Assembly (NCBI GenBank): GCA_951213105.1
Contig: OX578134.1
Coordinates: 136,024,793 to 136,088,792 of the forward strand
Direction of reading: 5' to 3'
Length of the DNA: 64,000 nt
Origin: Amaurobius ferox
Lineage: Eukaryota > Arthropoda > Arachnida > Araneae > Amaurobiidae
Below the pieces are notes generated by a model. That model ran no database searches, was not told the origin of the DNA, and saw only the letters and a program-made list of their open reading frames with translations. How positions within the stretch are numbered: position 1 is the first letter of the stretch; every line of letters begins with the position of its first letter. Positions 47,018-59,512 of this stretch are shown in pieces. The position numbers and the translations under genes were made by a program.

Positions 47018-47752
47018 TCTGATGTGGGCAACACATGACTTTCCTTATATAATGCAATGAATTTACTACTTTTACAGTTAAAGAAATGTTATTCTTAGAG
47101 TAGATACTTATATTCTGTCCAAGATATTGATTTTTCTTTAATTAGTTGTCATTTTCATTGATTTAGAGTCATTTTTATCCATTTGGAGAGATTTTCGTTA
47201 ATTTGGCAGCATTTAAAGAAGTCGCCAAAATCTTGCCAAGAGTTATGGACGGAGAAATAAGTTATTCTTACAGCCGATAAATGACTATTGGCGTTCAAAT
47301 ACAAAAGTATTTTTCAAAGTATATTTTCTCGTGAATGGAAAGAGTTAGATCCACGAGAATAATGTCACCAAATTTATCGCATGATATTACATATGGAAAG
47401 TAAATATGTTCCTCAACAGTTAATATTTTATTTAATTTATGGAATATTTTGGTAAATTTATTTGAAAATTGTGCAATATCTCGAGAACGATTCATGTTAG
47501 CGTTCTAAAGTTTATGTCAATTGCTTTCTAAGAAAAAATTACATAAGAAACATCTATTTGCTTTAATTTATTAAAGGTTTTGACTTTTAGATGATTTTTT
47601 CAAAATTTCACTCGAAAATTTAGGGGGATTCTGAACATTCGATTGTGTTTTAAAACAATAGGCTTCCAGTACTCAGGGATTGTGATTTTTGTACCAAATT
47701 TCATTCAAATCGCTCCATTCGTTCGGGAGATATCGTCTCCACAGACTCACTG

Positions 47753-47834
<82 letters not shown>

Positions 47835-48017
47835 TCACACACACGCACACACACACGCACATACACACACACGCACATACACCATACGCACATCACCTCA
47901 AAAAAGTTTGATTCGTGATCAGGGTTGCTTGAAACGTGCTCTCTCGTCGAAAACTCGAATTCGAATTTTCGACCTCGTCACAATACTTTGCTTATACATT
48001 AAGTATATAAGGAAAGT
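47018..48017 (+). mobile_element. Family A stem-loop element with expanded CA tract
   Basis: Complete ends (TCTGATGTGGGCAACACATG; GTATATAAGGAAAGT). The core lacks part of the 20-bp motif series. The CA tract (47752-47882) is the longest of the family and produces an artefactual THTHTH ORF. Confidence 0.83.
47752..47882. repeat. (CA)n microsatellite inside family A
   Basis: CA repeat with CG and CT interruptions. Confidence 0.96.
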
Positions 48018-48381
48018 AACAAGAAAGATCAATCATGTTTAAAGCATTGATTATGAAGCACTTTCCAATTTCAATGCAATTTTATTTAAATATCTCTAAA
48101 ATGTGCAATACATTCCTAAGTAATATTTTAAAACTTATCACAATACTACATTAATTTATCGTATTTAAAAACTTAAACCTTTATCGAAAAAAATGAACTT
48201 AAAAATACTAATTAAAAATACTAGAAATTAATATAAATTTATTGAAAAAATCACAAATTTGTAGCGTTTGCGAGTAAAGCTCACTTGCAAGCGAACTCAA
48301 CTGGCTCAATCAACAATCAGCTTTATTATTCAGCTTTACACAAACAACACATAAACAGTACATGCGATGAACAGAAAAAAA

Positions 48382-49055
48382 TCTGATGTGGGCAGCACAT
48401 GAATTTCCCTGCAGACTTAAACTTATTTTCTCTTTAGTTCTTTAATAATTTATTAAATTGAGTTTTATAGCAAAAAAAAAAAAAAAACCCGCATACTGAC
48501 TTAAAATTACACTGAATTTTGCACTTTTGATGCAATTTTTGTCTTTATTTCGTAACTGCACGTATTTTCAAAGGCGGCGTAGCAAAAATATGAAAAACTA
48601 AAAAGTTTCGAGAATGGTTAATACTAGAGTAACGGGTTGGTTTTATTCTTTTTATCGTCAAAAATTACTTACAAAACAAGCACTTAATTGATACATTTGA
48701 GCACACGTAGTCTTTTATTTTGGATTTTAATGACTTTTGGAAAAATTTGGAAATGCAGGTTATGTTTTTCGGAATCGTACTAAAATCTAGTCAGCCCCAG
48801 GGTAACCTACCACTGAATTTTCAACCAAATTTTGTGAAATTTTGTAAAGTAGACATTCAGATAGAGTGGATACTTACATTGCACACACACACACACACAC
48901 ACACAGAGAGAGAAAGAGAGAGACAGACGTCACTCAAAAAATAGTTTTTAAGTGTTCTAGAGGTGTCAAAACGTGTGATCCGTCGGAAACTCGAGTTGCG
49001 ATTTTCAGTATGATTCCAATACTTTCCCTATACATTACCATACATTACAGGGAAA
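48382..49055 (+). mobile_element. Family B stem-loop element
   Basis: 5' end TCTGATGTGGGCAGCACATG, CA/GA tract (about 48882-48922), 'ctcgagttgcgattttcag' and a terminal stem-loop with the GGGAAA arm. Slightly diverged at the 3' end. Confidence 0.8.
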
Positions 49056-49839
49056 ATAATATAAAATAGAAGATCTTCTAGTGAATATCCCAAACAGTTA
49101 CCATGTCAAACTTTCCTTCTAACAAAAAATGCAGAACGTTAAATAGTTTAACAAGTGATGTGCGATTGCAATTGAAAATATTTGTATAACAACTTTCACA
49201 ATAATTTTCTTTAGAACATATTTATCTTAGACTGAAAACTCTTAACCATGCCAGATAAATTTCCGAAGACATAATAATTAACAATATCCACCGTTACATC
49301 AATAATTACTTTGTTGAGGCAGGTGGTTTTGGCAGCACTTTCTCTGAGTGAGATTGGCAACACTACACTCTGTATATAACTTCAACATGAAACTACATCC
49401 CAATAATCCTGTTAAACGTCTCATTAATATTAGAATATTATTCGCTGTTTGTCAGTTATTGGAGACTTTCTTAGTATGGGGTAGAGTTGTGTGACAGGGG
49501 AACTTAAGCCGAGCCTCAGGATAGTTAATAGAACGCTGTTTGTGTTTAATTAAAAGAAAAACTTTTTTCGACTTATAGTAATATTTATTCCCATTCAAGA
49601 ATATGATTTGAATAGATTTAGTATGTGTTTACATGCATTTGCAGCTTTATATATAGTTAAAACTCTATATAAATTTGTAAATATATATATATATATTAGC
49701 AGAACTATATATATCTTTTTCAGCTTCATATATATTTGCAGCCTTATATATACACTTATTTGTAAAAGTTATATGTACCCATAAGAATTTGAACTACATC
49801 TGCAAAACTCGGCATGTATGAATCGTTTGAGGATATATG
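49056..49839. other. No recognisable feature
   Basis: Includes a small TA-rich cluster at about 49680-49750 with several TATATAT blocks. No gene. Confidence 0.4.
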
Positions 49840-51065
49840 CAAATGATTAGAATTTGGGAGTAAATAAGAAAAAAAAATCATCGTTTTAAGAAATGGGAAT
49901 AATAAGATGATAGTTTAGTAAATGGTAAATCCTCCCCTAGCAGCTATACAAACCAATATTCGGTGCGGCACAGAGTCAATTAAGATGCTTATGTTTCTCA
50001 TCGGAAGATTCTGCAACTAAGAAAGATCGGACTAAGAACTATCGGAAGATTCTGCATCGGAAGACGTTGCAACTGATCAGCTGATGCAGCGGTATTCTGA
50101 GAAGGTTACAATTGCTATCCCAGCATGTCCCAGACGTGTTCCGTTTGTGATAGGTCTGGGTACATGGATGGCCATGGGAGGGTGATAAATCCTCGAAAAC
50201 AATACTGAAAAAGTCGTGTAGTATGTGGTCGAGTGTTGTCTTGTTGGTAATTGAACCTGGGCGGTTTGAGGGTATAGGCAGAATATCGTCGCATCCGGCT
50301 GCAGAATATCGTCGACGTATAGCTGAGCCACCAGACTGGATCGCAGCATAACCAGAAGAGATCGGATGTCCAACAAGATGACTCCCAGACTGTCACACCA
50401 CGTTTGATGGCCATGTGACGCTCGATAACAAACGCAGATCGAAACGCTTGCCGGATTCATCGTTAAAGAGAATATGCCTCCAGTCGGGAAATGTTTAGGC
50501 TGACTGAGCTCAGCACCAAACCAGACGACTCTGTTTATGTTTATGGGTTAGTGGTAGGCGCATTAGTGGACGTTGACACCTAAACCCACCTTCTGTCAAT
50601 CGTCTCCGAATAATATCCATTGATACCGAATTCATGGATGGTGGCAGGTACCTTTGTATGGCTGATAGCGACGCCATTGTTGTGGAAGTAGCTCCTCTCC
50701 TGACTGTACAATCCTCTCGCGCAGTTGTCTGTCTGAAGCCTCTTGAGCCTCTGCGATGGTTATATGGGTCTTCTATGATCCACTGTTGACAACACCGAGC
50801 AACTACCATATCACTCCGACCAAGATGGCATCTGTTGGACTAACAGGCTTCCCTTAGGCCTATGATGCGACCTCTCTCTAAATCTGACAATTATTCGTAG
50901 CGTCGTCGAGTACACCTCAAAGGCATCTTTGTACACAACTTACAGTACCAAACTAGAAATTCCAGTTCCAATTGATTGTGAGTGAGAACACCGGTCGTTT
51001 TAAGTGATGCGCGTTGCATGAACCCTACAACATCATTGACGTTGACAGTTTGATGATTTGCATAA
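49840..51065 (-). pseudogene. Tc1-like transposon with inactivated transposase
   Basis: The reverse complement opens at about 50926 with MPLRCTRRRYE, a TAA, then LSDLERGRIIGLREA, a second stop, and WIIEDPYNHRRGSRG, i.e. the Tc1 helix-turn-helix region. Next come RRPL-like QRPLMRLPLTHKHKQSRLVW and, after a frameshift, YQQDNTRPHTTRLF and LPWPSMYPDLSQTEHVWDML of the DD34E core. The ends carry inverted TATGCAAAT blocks (about 49850 and 51060). It has stops and frameshifts, so it is dead. Same family as the fragment at 46.1 kb. Confidence 0.87.
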
Positions 51066-52472
51066 CTCAAAACTCTTAAAACAACATTTGCATGCCGAGT
51101 TTCCAAGCTACTTTTTGCCACAGAGTGTATGTTCTAATCTATAATAGCATATTCCCATGTGCTATTACAAAATGCATTACGTCTGAATGTTCAGACAAAA
51201 ATAACTTTTTACATCAGATGAAAACAATAAAACTTCATATAATCATGATGCATTTTACTTGGAGTTTCTACAAAATGAAATAAAAAAATGATCACATGGA
51301 GAATCCACAATCCTTTCCTGTTCCTTATATGCTTTAGCATGCATAAAGAAACAGCAATTTTCCCTAATATACATTTACATATTTAACAGAATATGTAGAC
51401 TTTTTGATGTTTGTTTTCGCATAAAAATATTCAAAGAATACAAAATGAATGCTAAAAGATCGTGGTATACATTTAGTTAATATATGTATTTCACAAAAGG
51501 AAATTGGAGCATATTAGGTAAAGATGCTCAAATAGAAGGGATATCTATCTCTTCGTAAAATTTCCTGAAATCTTAGTAATGCCACAATGATGAGGATAAG
51601 GGGTGATATATTTTTTATTTTTACTAAGAGACGCATTGATATATTATTTTTTTTATTTCAAATGATTCCAAACTGAAATATATTCATATTTATCTTCTTT
51701 TGTTCTATAAAAGATAATACAAAGATTCTCTTTCAAGTAATCCTTTCAAAATATGAAGAATGAAAGAGGTTTGGATGATTTTAGATTCGCAGATTGACTA
51801 GGGTGTACAGCTTTTATATAAGTATTGAATTGTTTTTGCAGTCATATTGTATTGTTACGAACTTGTAATATGCTTTCACAGGAGGCTCTGAGTCCACAGA
51901 AGGAAAAACACATTTGCAGGCAACCATTCCTATTACGTGAATGTAGTGTTGCCACAATTTGATTATCAGGACGGTGTTGTCATATTTGGTGTTTTATCAC
52001 CAACTTTTGGTGACTTTTCGAATGTTCCAGAACTTTAACGAAATATTGAATATTCTTGAAGTTACGAGATCCTTTCTGGAAGTATCTACGCTGAGTATTT
52101 GAAAGGAGTCATCGCTCAGCTGGAGAGGAGTAAGAGTGATAGGAGCTATATTGAATTGTGAGATATATCAGTGTTTTGAGAATGGTATCAGCTATTTTGT
52201 GAATTATTGAAATATTTAATTGGAGTATTTATTGGAGTATTTAATTTGGCACGTGTTTAGTAATCTTCTAAGATATTAATCGAGATATTCGTTGTATGTT
52301 GTTCATGTTGTTTCTGTTAAGTAAATGTGTTAGTTATCCCGAAATTTGGACTCTATCCCGTATTCAGATAGTATGCTCACGATTTCAAAGGATACGTCGA
52401 TACAGTATCTATGAAATGGATCTCAAAATTTCATATGATATCTGATTGTCTATACGTATATGTATTTTTATT
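51066..52472. other. Mostly unassigned; weak solo-LTR candidate at 51850-52350
   Basis: 'tgttacgaacttgtaat' near 51852 resembles the start of some Ty3-like LTRs, and the downstream 400 bp is moderately GC-containing. No matching end or target duplication was found. The rest is AT-rich spacer. Confidence 0.2.
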
Positions 52473-53471
52473 ACTTTCCCTGCAATACATGATAATGCAT
52501 AGGGAAAGTATTGGAATCATGCCGAAAATCGCAATTCGAGTTTTCGACAGATCTACACGTTTCAGGACATCTAGAATACGAAAAACTATTTTCAGAGTGA
52601 CGACTGTGTGTGCGTCTGTGTGTCTGTCTGTCTGCCTGTCTGTGCAATGTATGTATCCAATCTAACTTAAAAACTAATAGACCGAATTTCATAACATTTT
52701 GTAGATAAGTCACTTGGGTGTGATCCTGGTGCTGTTTAGTTTTTAGTACTATTCGGGATAAAAGAACTAGCCTTTTTTTTTGCGAAAGCCTGTATTCACT
52801 CTAGCTGAAAAACTAATGGACCGAATTTCACTGAATTCGGTAGATAAGTCGCTTGTGGGTTATTCTGGTGCTGATTGGATTTTGGTACGATTCGAAAAAT
52901 AATAACCTGCCTCTTTTTTTGCAAAATGGCCAGCAAAAATTGTCAAAATCTAAATTAAAGAACTATGTCTGCTCAAATATATCCATTAAATGCTTGTTTC
53001 ATACGTAATTTTTAAAGATGAAAAGAATAAGACTAAGCCCATTACTCTAGGACTTGCCGTTCTCGAGATATTTTAGGTTTTTCGTATATATTTGCTACGC
53101 TGGTTTTAAAAATGCACTCTAAGACAAAAAAAAATCGACGCACCAAGAAAGAATTTTCCAAATGAGACAAAATTTGATACGTGTAATGTTGATGTATAGG
53201 AAAAAAAATGATTAGAATTTCAGAACAGTTGTATGATTTATTGCACTGAAAGATAGCACACGAAGAAAAGAATAAGAACCAACCCATTACACTAGGACTA
53301 ACCGTTCACGAGATATTTTAGTTTTTTCGTATTTTCTCTACGCCACCTTTGAAAATAAGTCCAGTTACCAAATGAGAACAAAAAATGAATTAAAAGTGAA
53401 TTAAATTTAATTAAAATAAAGAGAACGTGGATATAAGTCTGCAGGGAAAGTCATGTGCTGCTCACACCAGA
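52473..53471 (-). mobile_element. Family B element, first of a head-to-tail pair
   Basis: Minus orientation: stem-loop at 52473-52509, GT tract at about 52606-52640, reversed 'actcgagttttcgac'-type block, and 5' end TCTGGTGTGAGCAGCACATG read on the minus strand (53452-53471). It contains an internal duplication of a block with 'gaccgaatttca' and 'tggtgctg'. Confidence 0.8.
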
Positions 53472-53478
53472 TTTTCCC

Positions 53479-54234
53479 CCCTGCAATACATTGTAATGTA
53501 TAGGGAAAGTATTGGAATCATACCGAAAATCACAACTCGAGTTTTCGAGGGATCTACACGTTTCGAGACCTCTAGAATATGAAAAAACTATTTTTAACTT
53601 GACGTCTATGTGTGTGTCTGTCTATGTGTCTGTGTGTCTGTCTGTCTGTGCAATATATGTTTCCACTCTAACCCAAAAACTAATGGACCGAATTTCATAA
53701 AATTTGGTAGGTAAGTCACTTGGGTGTGATCCTGGTGCTGATTAGATTTTAGTACGATTTGGCATAAAAGAACCCACCTTATTTTGCGAAATGGCCCTCA
53801 AAAATTGCCGGTATCCACTTCAGCTGAAAAACTAATGAACGGAATTTCACAAAATTTGGTAGATAAGTCGCATGTGTGTTACCCTGGTGCTGATTAGAAT
53901 TTGGTACGATTAAATAACCTGCCTTTTCTTTGCTAAATGGCCTACAAAAATCACCAAAATCTAAAATAAAAAACTATATATGCTCAAATATATCCAGTGA
54001 ATGCTTGTTTTATACGTAATTTTTAACAAAGAAAGGAATGAGACCAACCCCATTACACTTGGACTAGCCGTTCTCGAGATATTTTAATTTTTTCATATTT
54101 TCTCTACACCGCCTTTGAAAATAACAGTTACCAAATAAGAACGAAAATTAAATTTAAAGTGAATTAAATGTAATTAAAATAAAGAGAACTTGACTATAAG
54201 TCTGCATAGAAAATTTTGTGCTGCACACATCAGA
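53479..54234 (-). mobile_element. Family B element, second of a head-to-tail pair
   Basis: Same orientation and architecture. The 3' stem-loop (CTGCAATACATTGTAATG...) begins 8 bp after the 5' end of the neighbouring copy. 5' end TCTGATGTGTGCAGCACA on the minus strand. Confidence 0.8.
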
Positions 54235-54823
54235 TTTTTGAATGTATGGTTGCTCCTTTTTAACTACTTTTTCACCAACTTCGTCAACTTGGTCTCCAAA
54301 CAATCCAAGTTGGCAATAAGATAAATTTGTTGGCAAAATGGAAGAGGGTCATAGAGACAGACCGGATATGTTGCAAATCGGGTATACGGAATTTTTAATA
54401 AAACTTTTAGATTACACTTTTTTAATCCACAGCGGCTAGCCTATTTCTCTTGCTTTTACGCTTGCTCGTACCCATTAATACCAAACAGCTAAAAAGAACT
54501 GTGCAACATTACTCTAAAAATTCTAGATAATTATTCACATACTTGTTATATTTGTTTCCATATAATAAAATCGATTATATTTCATCAAACAAAATATGAA
54601 AAACGAGGTGACAGATATATGTATCTTCTGTGAAAATTGGCTGCTTTGTATTCACAGATACCTTAAACAAGGAAATACATTAAAATCAAAGAGATTTATA
54701 TTTGATCCTGTAGCACTGCTTTTCCTTTACTTCTATATTATACAAATAATGTAAAGATCGTAAGGTGTATCTCAAACATAAAAGAATGTAATCATATCAG
54801 AGTAGACCCAGCATCGTTTTACA
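54235..54823. other. No recognisable feature
   Basis: AT-rich spacer. Confidence 0.4.
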
Positions 54824-55098
54824 GTTGGACATCAAGCATCGTATGGCAGTTGGGTATCAAGCATAGTGTAGCAATTGAATACCAAGTATCGTTTGGGAGT
54901 TGGATATCAAGCATCATTTGATAGTTGGATATCAAGCATCTATTGCCAGTTGGATATCAAACATCGTGTGGCAGTTGGATGTCAAACATCGTGAGGCAGT
55001 TGGACATCGAGTATCGTGTGGTAATTGGATATCAAGCAATGTTTGGCAGTTAGATATCAAGCATCGTTAGGCCGCTGAATATTAAACATCTTTTGGCA
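54824..55098. repeat. 25-bp minisatellite, 11 units
   Basis: The unit starts GTTGGATATCAAGCATCGTK and ends GGCA. Eleven consecutive 25-bp units with substitutions but no length change; a partial unit precedes them. Confidence 0.93.
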
Positions 55099-55579
55099 TT
55101 ATCAACCACTGAGATAGGGATTCTCTACAATGGCAACTGAAGAACTCAACTTTGCAGCTTAAATGCAAGAGATGACTGATACCTGAGTAAGATTCAAATT
55201 TGAATTTTCCCCGGCCTCTACTCTTTAATGAAACAATTTTAGCTGACGGATAATTACTGCTAACGGGATTTCTAATCTATAGAGCAGAACAGAGGGATAA
55301 GAATGTCATACGGATAGAAAGTTGATGTTAATTCAAAATTGGAAAGAAAATGGATATATGATCCATTTCAAACGCGTAAGAAAAACTCATTATCTCAAGC
55401 ATTTAATAGGATGGAGGGCTATATGGATAGCAGGTGATTTTCTTCTGAGACAGCAATTTCGTACAAGTTGGCTGTGTCATAAAGGTTATTAAAATTTGTT
55501 TTATACTCTTTCTTATTTTTATATCATAAATGTTCTTAACTGTAGTTAGTTTTGCATCATTCTATTTAAAGACATTCTT
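55099..55579. other. No recognisable feature
   Basis: Nothing assignable. Confidence 0.4.
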
Positions 55580-56252
55580 ACTTTCTCATACGTAGTATTG
55601 AGAAAGTATTGTGTTACCAAAATTTCGAGATTTTGAGGCCAATATAGGTTTTAAGACCTTATGAACACGTTCGTTTTGACTATTTATGGAGTGATGTCCG
55701 TCTGTCTATCTGTCTAAAGCATGTGGTCGATTTCTTGTGTACACAATAGCAGCCACAAATATTAATGGATTTTCACGAAATTTTATATCTGGCATTATTA
55801 TCAGAAAATCGAGAAATAGATAGAATTTTCTTTTAATTCGAGCAAAAACTTAAAATGTTATTCTAAATTTTATATATTTTTAACATGTGACATAAAATGT
55901 GGCGTAGCACATGTGGCGTAGCACAAAATGTGACATAATCATTTATAAAAGAGTTTATTTGTGGCTCAGTAATCACAAGAGTTCACAGTTTTAATCGTTG
56001 TGAAAAATAGCCGCGATACAAATTTTGTTTGTTCGTGACACCATCTGCTCCCCTTGTGGAGTAAGTTACCCCCCGGAGGGTGTAGATAATCAAGCATGAT
56101 ATCAATCGAAAGATTTTTTCAAGCCCTTTAAAGTGAATGGTAACACGCTATAGTTGTAATCCTTTGTACCCACGATACCGATTATTCAAATTTTTTCTTG
56201 TAAAATTTGTAAAAATTGAATTCTGGTATGAGAAAGTCGAGTGAAGCCATAC
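55580..56252 (-). mobile_element. Family D stem-loop element, copy 2
   Basis: Minus orientation: stem-loop ACTTTCTCATACGTAGTATT...GAGAAAGT at 55580, a GTCT-rich tract (about 55697-55720), and 5' end AGTATGGCTTCACTCGACTT, then TCTCATACCAGA on the minus strand. It lacks the internal duplication of copy 1. Confidence 0.75.
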
Positions 56253-57899
56253 TCTAGATAATTTTAAGCTGAAACGATCAATAATTGGAACTCAAAAGCA
56301 CTTTAAGTGTTAATGCCATATCTTTGATTTATTTACTATTCTAGTATATACTTAACTTTTTGCTTACGGATGGGACATCGTCAATCCCTAACGAAGAACC
56401 TCTCAAAAAGACAGGTATTTAGCATACCCTATCACAAATAGTTCGATCTCCCCTTGCAGGCATTGGCGTCCATAGTAGCATCAAATTAACGCAGCAAAAA
56501 TGATTAGTAATGATGCGTAGAGTAGACTTTTTTTTAATTTTGATTTTATTAATGCAGTGTTTACAAAATGTTAACTCATGTATTTTGTTCTGAGTGTTAA
56601 AAATGATTATTTTGAGTTTATCGTTCCTGCATAATGTGAAGGTAATCATTTGTACATTATCTTTATTACTCCCTAAAGGAACATTAAAAAGCAATTTAAA
56701 CCTGTTTAAACTGCTTTTATTTGAGACAAAAACAATGCATCGCAAATGAATTTTGTTTTATTTCTTAAATGAGCATTCTTATCCAATCAAGATCCACACA
56801 TTTTAAATATTTAATATTCACATTGAAACACAAACATAATTTCCTGATTTAAAATTTATTAGGTATTTTTGACTTAAGGTAATTCAAAACTGTACAATAC
56901 ATGGTGAAAAAGCTCTTCATGATAGAAAAGTAACAACTAATGTACGGTTTCACAGCCAATGTTCTATACCCATTGAGTTAGTAAAATACTCTCTATAAAG
57001 CTACTGATACAATATCTATTTTCTGCATTTGAAGTATACACTACATGCTCTGATTCCAGATCACATTATTTAGGATATATTTGTTATTTTATACAGAATA
57101 GCATCTTCTTTTGATGTAACTATGCATAATTTGAAACTGCTGCCATAAATCGTAGTGCCAGAAAAATTTTAAGCATTCAGTATTATTCAGGAATCATTGA
57201 CTTTAACCTGCAAGATTAAGTCCTTCAGATCCAAACTACTGGGATCATTGTATATTTTAAGCTCTACTGGGATTATAAATTATCCTTCTGCACTTTAAGT
57301 ACCCTATATAAGTTTTTTGTAGACAGTTATTATGTTCTATTGAAACTTTATGTGGAAAATACAGGTGAAAGTAATTGCTGTATTAAAACCAGAATTAACC
57401 TTTTCAGGATTGCTAAAGGTTATGTAGATGAAATTACGTATTTACTCTTTTGCAATATAGTCATATACATTACTTTTATGCTGAACTTTATAATATTAAA
57501 GATTACGAATTGATATACCCTTTCCATGAAACCAGCTCTTTGCTTTTGAAGGCAGATATCGAAGTACTGATGTAATAATGCTAGATGTGCAGAACGGTAG
57601 CAATTCTAGTTGTACAGAACACTCAAGCACCTATCCAAATACGGACGGATCGCTTATTGTGTATTAGATGTCGTGAACTGTTTCAGTGGAGCACTACTTG
57701 GGCAATATTACATGCATGTAAAGCGAATTGCATGTAGCTACAGGTCCATTTAACCAATCAAGATGTAATGAGCATAGACAAAGGGTTTAAATGATATTTG
57801 TCAGTCCTATGATTTCCATGGCACCTATACTATTAAAACCTGTTATTATATGATATTACAGTTATAGCTCTGCTTGGATATAGAAAAACCAATTCTGAT
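56253..57899. other. No recognisable feature
   Basis: The least repetitive stretch of the window. No ORF with recognisable similarity. Confidence 0.4.
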
Positions 57900-58080
57900 T
57901 TTCAGCTTTTTCGTGTGGGGCACCCCCCTTTAATATAAATGTTTAAACAATTTGATTTTCAAGACGATTTTATCGAAATATTGACACAATATTTCAAGTC
58001 AACATATCGTTTAAGCGAGGTCGTTTAACTTTTAATCGAAATTATTGATATTTTGGAGTGCGTCATCACTAATAAATATT
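57900..58080. repeat. Possible family E fragment
   Basis: 'gtggggcaccccccttt' and 'ggagtgcgtcatcac' resemble the unit junctions of family E. Confidence 0.3.
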
Positions 58081-58689
58081 AGAAAGCTGTTGATGAATAA
58101 CTGTTGATGAATTTAGTATAAATGAACTAGATATAAATTGAAATTGTATGTGGTGAAATCAATGAATTGTTTAAATATTTTAGCTAAATAAATGTGTATA
58201 TAATCATATTTTAATTTGAATTTAAATTCATGAATGGAAAAAGTTACAATATTTATGAAAGACATTCATTGGAACAGTTACACACTATATATACAAAGTA
58301 AAAGTTATATTTGTTGTTTCCTGAGGTATTTTAGTTGTATTGTGATTCTGCAATAAATATTTAATAGTGTGGTTATAAGTAGCGAAACTACGGTGCTGCA
58401 AAACCCCTTAATTAAACAAGAGATTTTGGAGGGTGTCCTAGGCCCCCCCCAAATTGATATATAATTAAAAATAATAGATGATGGGTATATATTAGAAAAT
58501 AATAGTGCAATTGGTACATAATTAGAAACTAATTGGTATATAATTAGAAAATAATTGCTATATAATTATAAAGTAAATATTTATAAAATACTAAGTGGGA
58601 AGGGAAACAAGCAGAAATTTTTCCGGGGGAGAACGGGGTTTGAAGTTCCATTAATTGTGGTGGTGCAAGAATTTAAGATAGCACTGGCG
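58081..58689. other. No recognisable feature
   Basis: Short repeated 'ttggtatataattagaaa' blocks near 58508-58565. Otherwise nothing. Confidence 0.4.
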
Positions 58690-59060
58690 TTCTCGTGTGA
58701 TTTAATGTTTTAGAGTTCGAAACGTTTTAGTGTTGAGCACATTTTCAAATATAAGATTTCGAATAATTCGATAATTACCAGGGTCATATCAAACGATTAA
58801 CCAATGTACCAAATATCGCATCTCGATTTCACTTAGAAATAAGTGTTTCTCATTAATTTAACAAATCGAACATTTTGGTGTGCATCACCCCTAAAATACA
58901 CTTATAAGAAAATTGCAGTTTTCTTGATTTTTTTATAATGATTTTACACCAATTTTCAAGTCTTTATCTAATAGCAAAGTACTTTCTGCAGAGATTTCAA
59001 ATTGCGTTTTGCAGAATAGTAGTACCTCAAATGAATGCTTAAAAATTGATTGTTCGGAGT
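58690..59060 (-). repeat. Family E repeat, reversed
   Basis: The reverse complement has 'gatgcacaccaaaatgttcg' and 'aaagacttgaaaa' blocks matching the 36385-37080 units. Confidence 0.5.
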
Positions 59061-59194
59061 GGTTAAGTGAGTAATTGACACGTATAACAAATTTCCCGTC
59101 TATCTCTTCAGCAAGTGCTAGAAAGGCATGATAGACGGACAGATAGAGAGATGGCCAAATCTTACGTTTTCGGATAGGTTAGACGGTCTTGATC

Positions 59195-59512
59195 GAAAGA
59201 AAAAGAAACAGATGACTAAGGACGAGGATACCCCAGTAATTAAAGCGGAATGATCGCACGCGGTACTTCTGTGTTAAATCCTCAATGCCGCCCAAAATTA
59301 TCCCTATGTCTACGAGAAGTAGGGGCGCGATAAATCTATAGGTCCGAAAGTCAATCGGATTGGTAATGGGTTAGGGAACTTTCCAATGATTTCCGTTGTT
59401 GCCATCTCCATTGGTTCCGGTTTAAATTGGATGCCACTTTCCGGCCGTCCAAACAGATACCTTACACTTTGGGATAGACCAGATGGTCTGTGTGGAAATA
59501 AAGAAAGACAAA
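59195..59512 (+). mobile_element. tRNA-derived SINE, second family, copy 2
   Basis: Decayed box A (CAGTAATTAAAGCGGAATG) and box B (GTGTTAAATCCTC) regions, then the tail shared with 1925-2010: 'ccattggttccggttta', 'ggatgccactttccggccg', 'cagataccttaca'. No target-site duplication visible. The 77-codon reverse ORF is a by-product. Confidence 0.6.

Noticed and set aside
47689..48042. 117-codon ORF rich in THTHTH (also at 40931, 36139 and 48720)
   Set aside because: It is the translation of a CA tract inside non-coding family A/B elements; flanking residues merely translate the shared repeat.
54824..55098. CRISPR-like array
   Set aside because: Units are contiguous 25-mers without unique spacers, in a eukaryotic context; it is a minisatellite.
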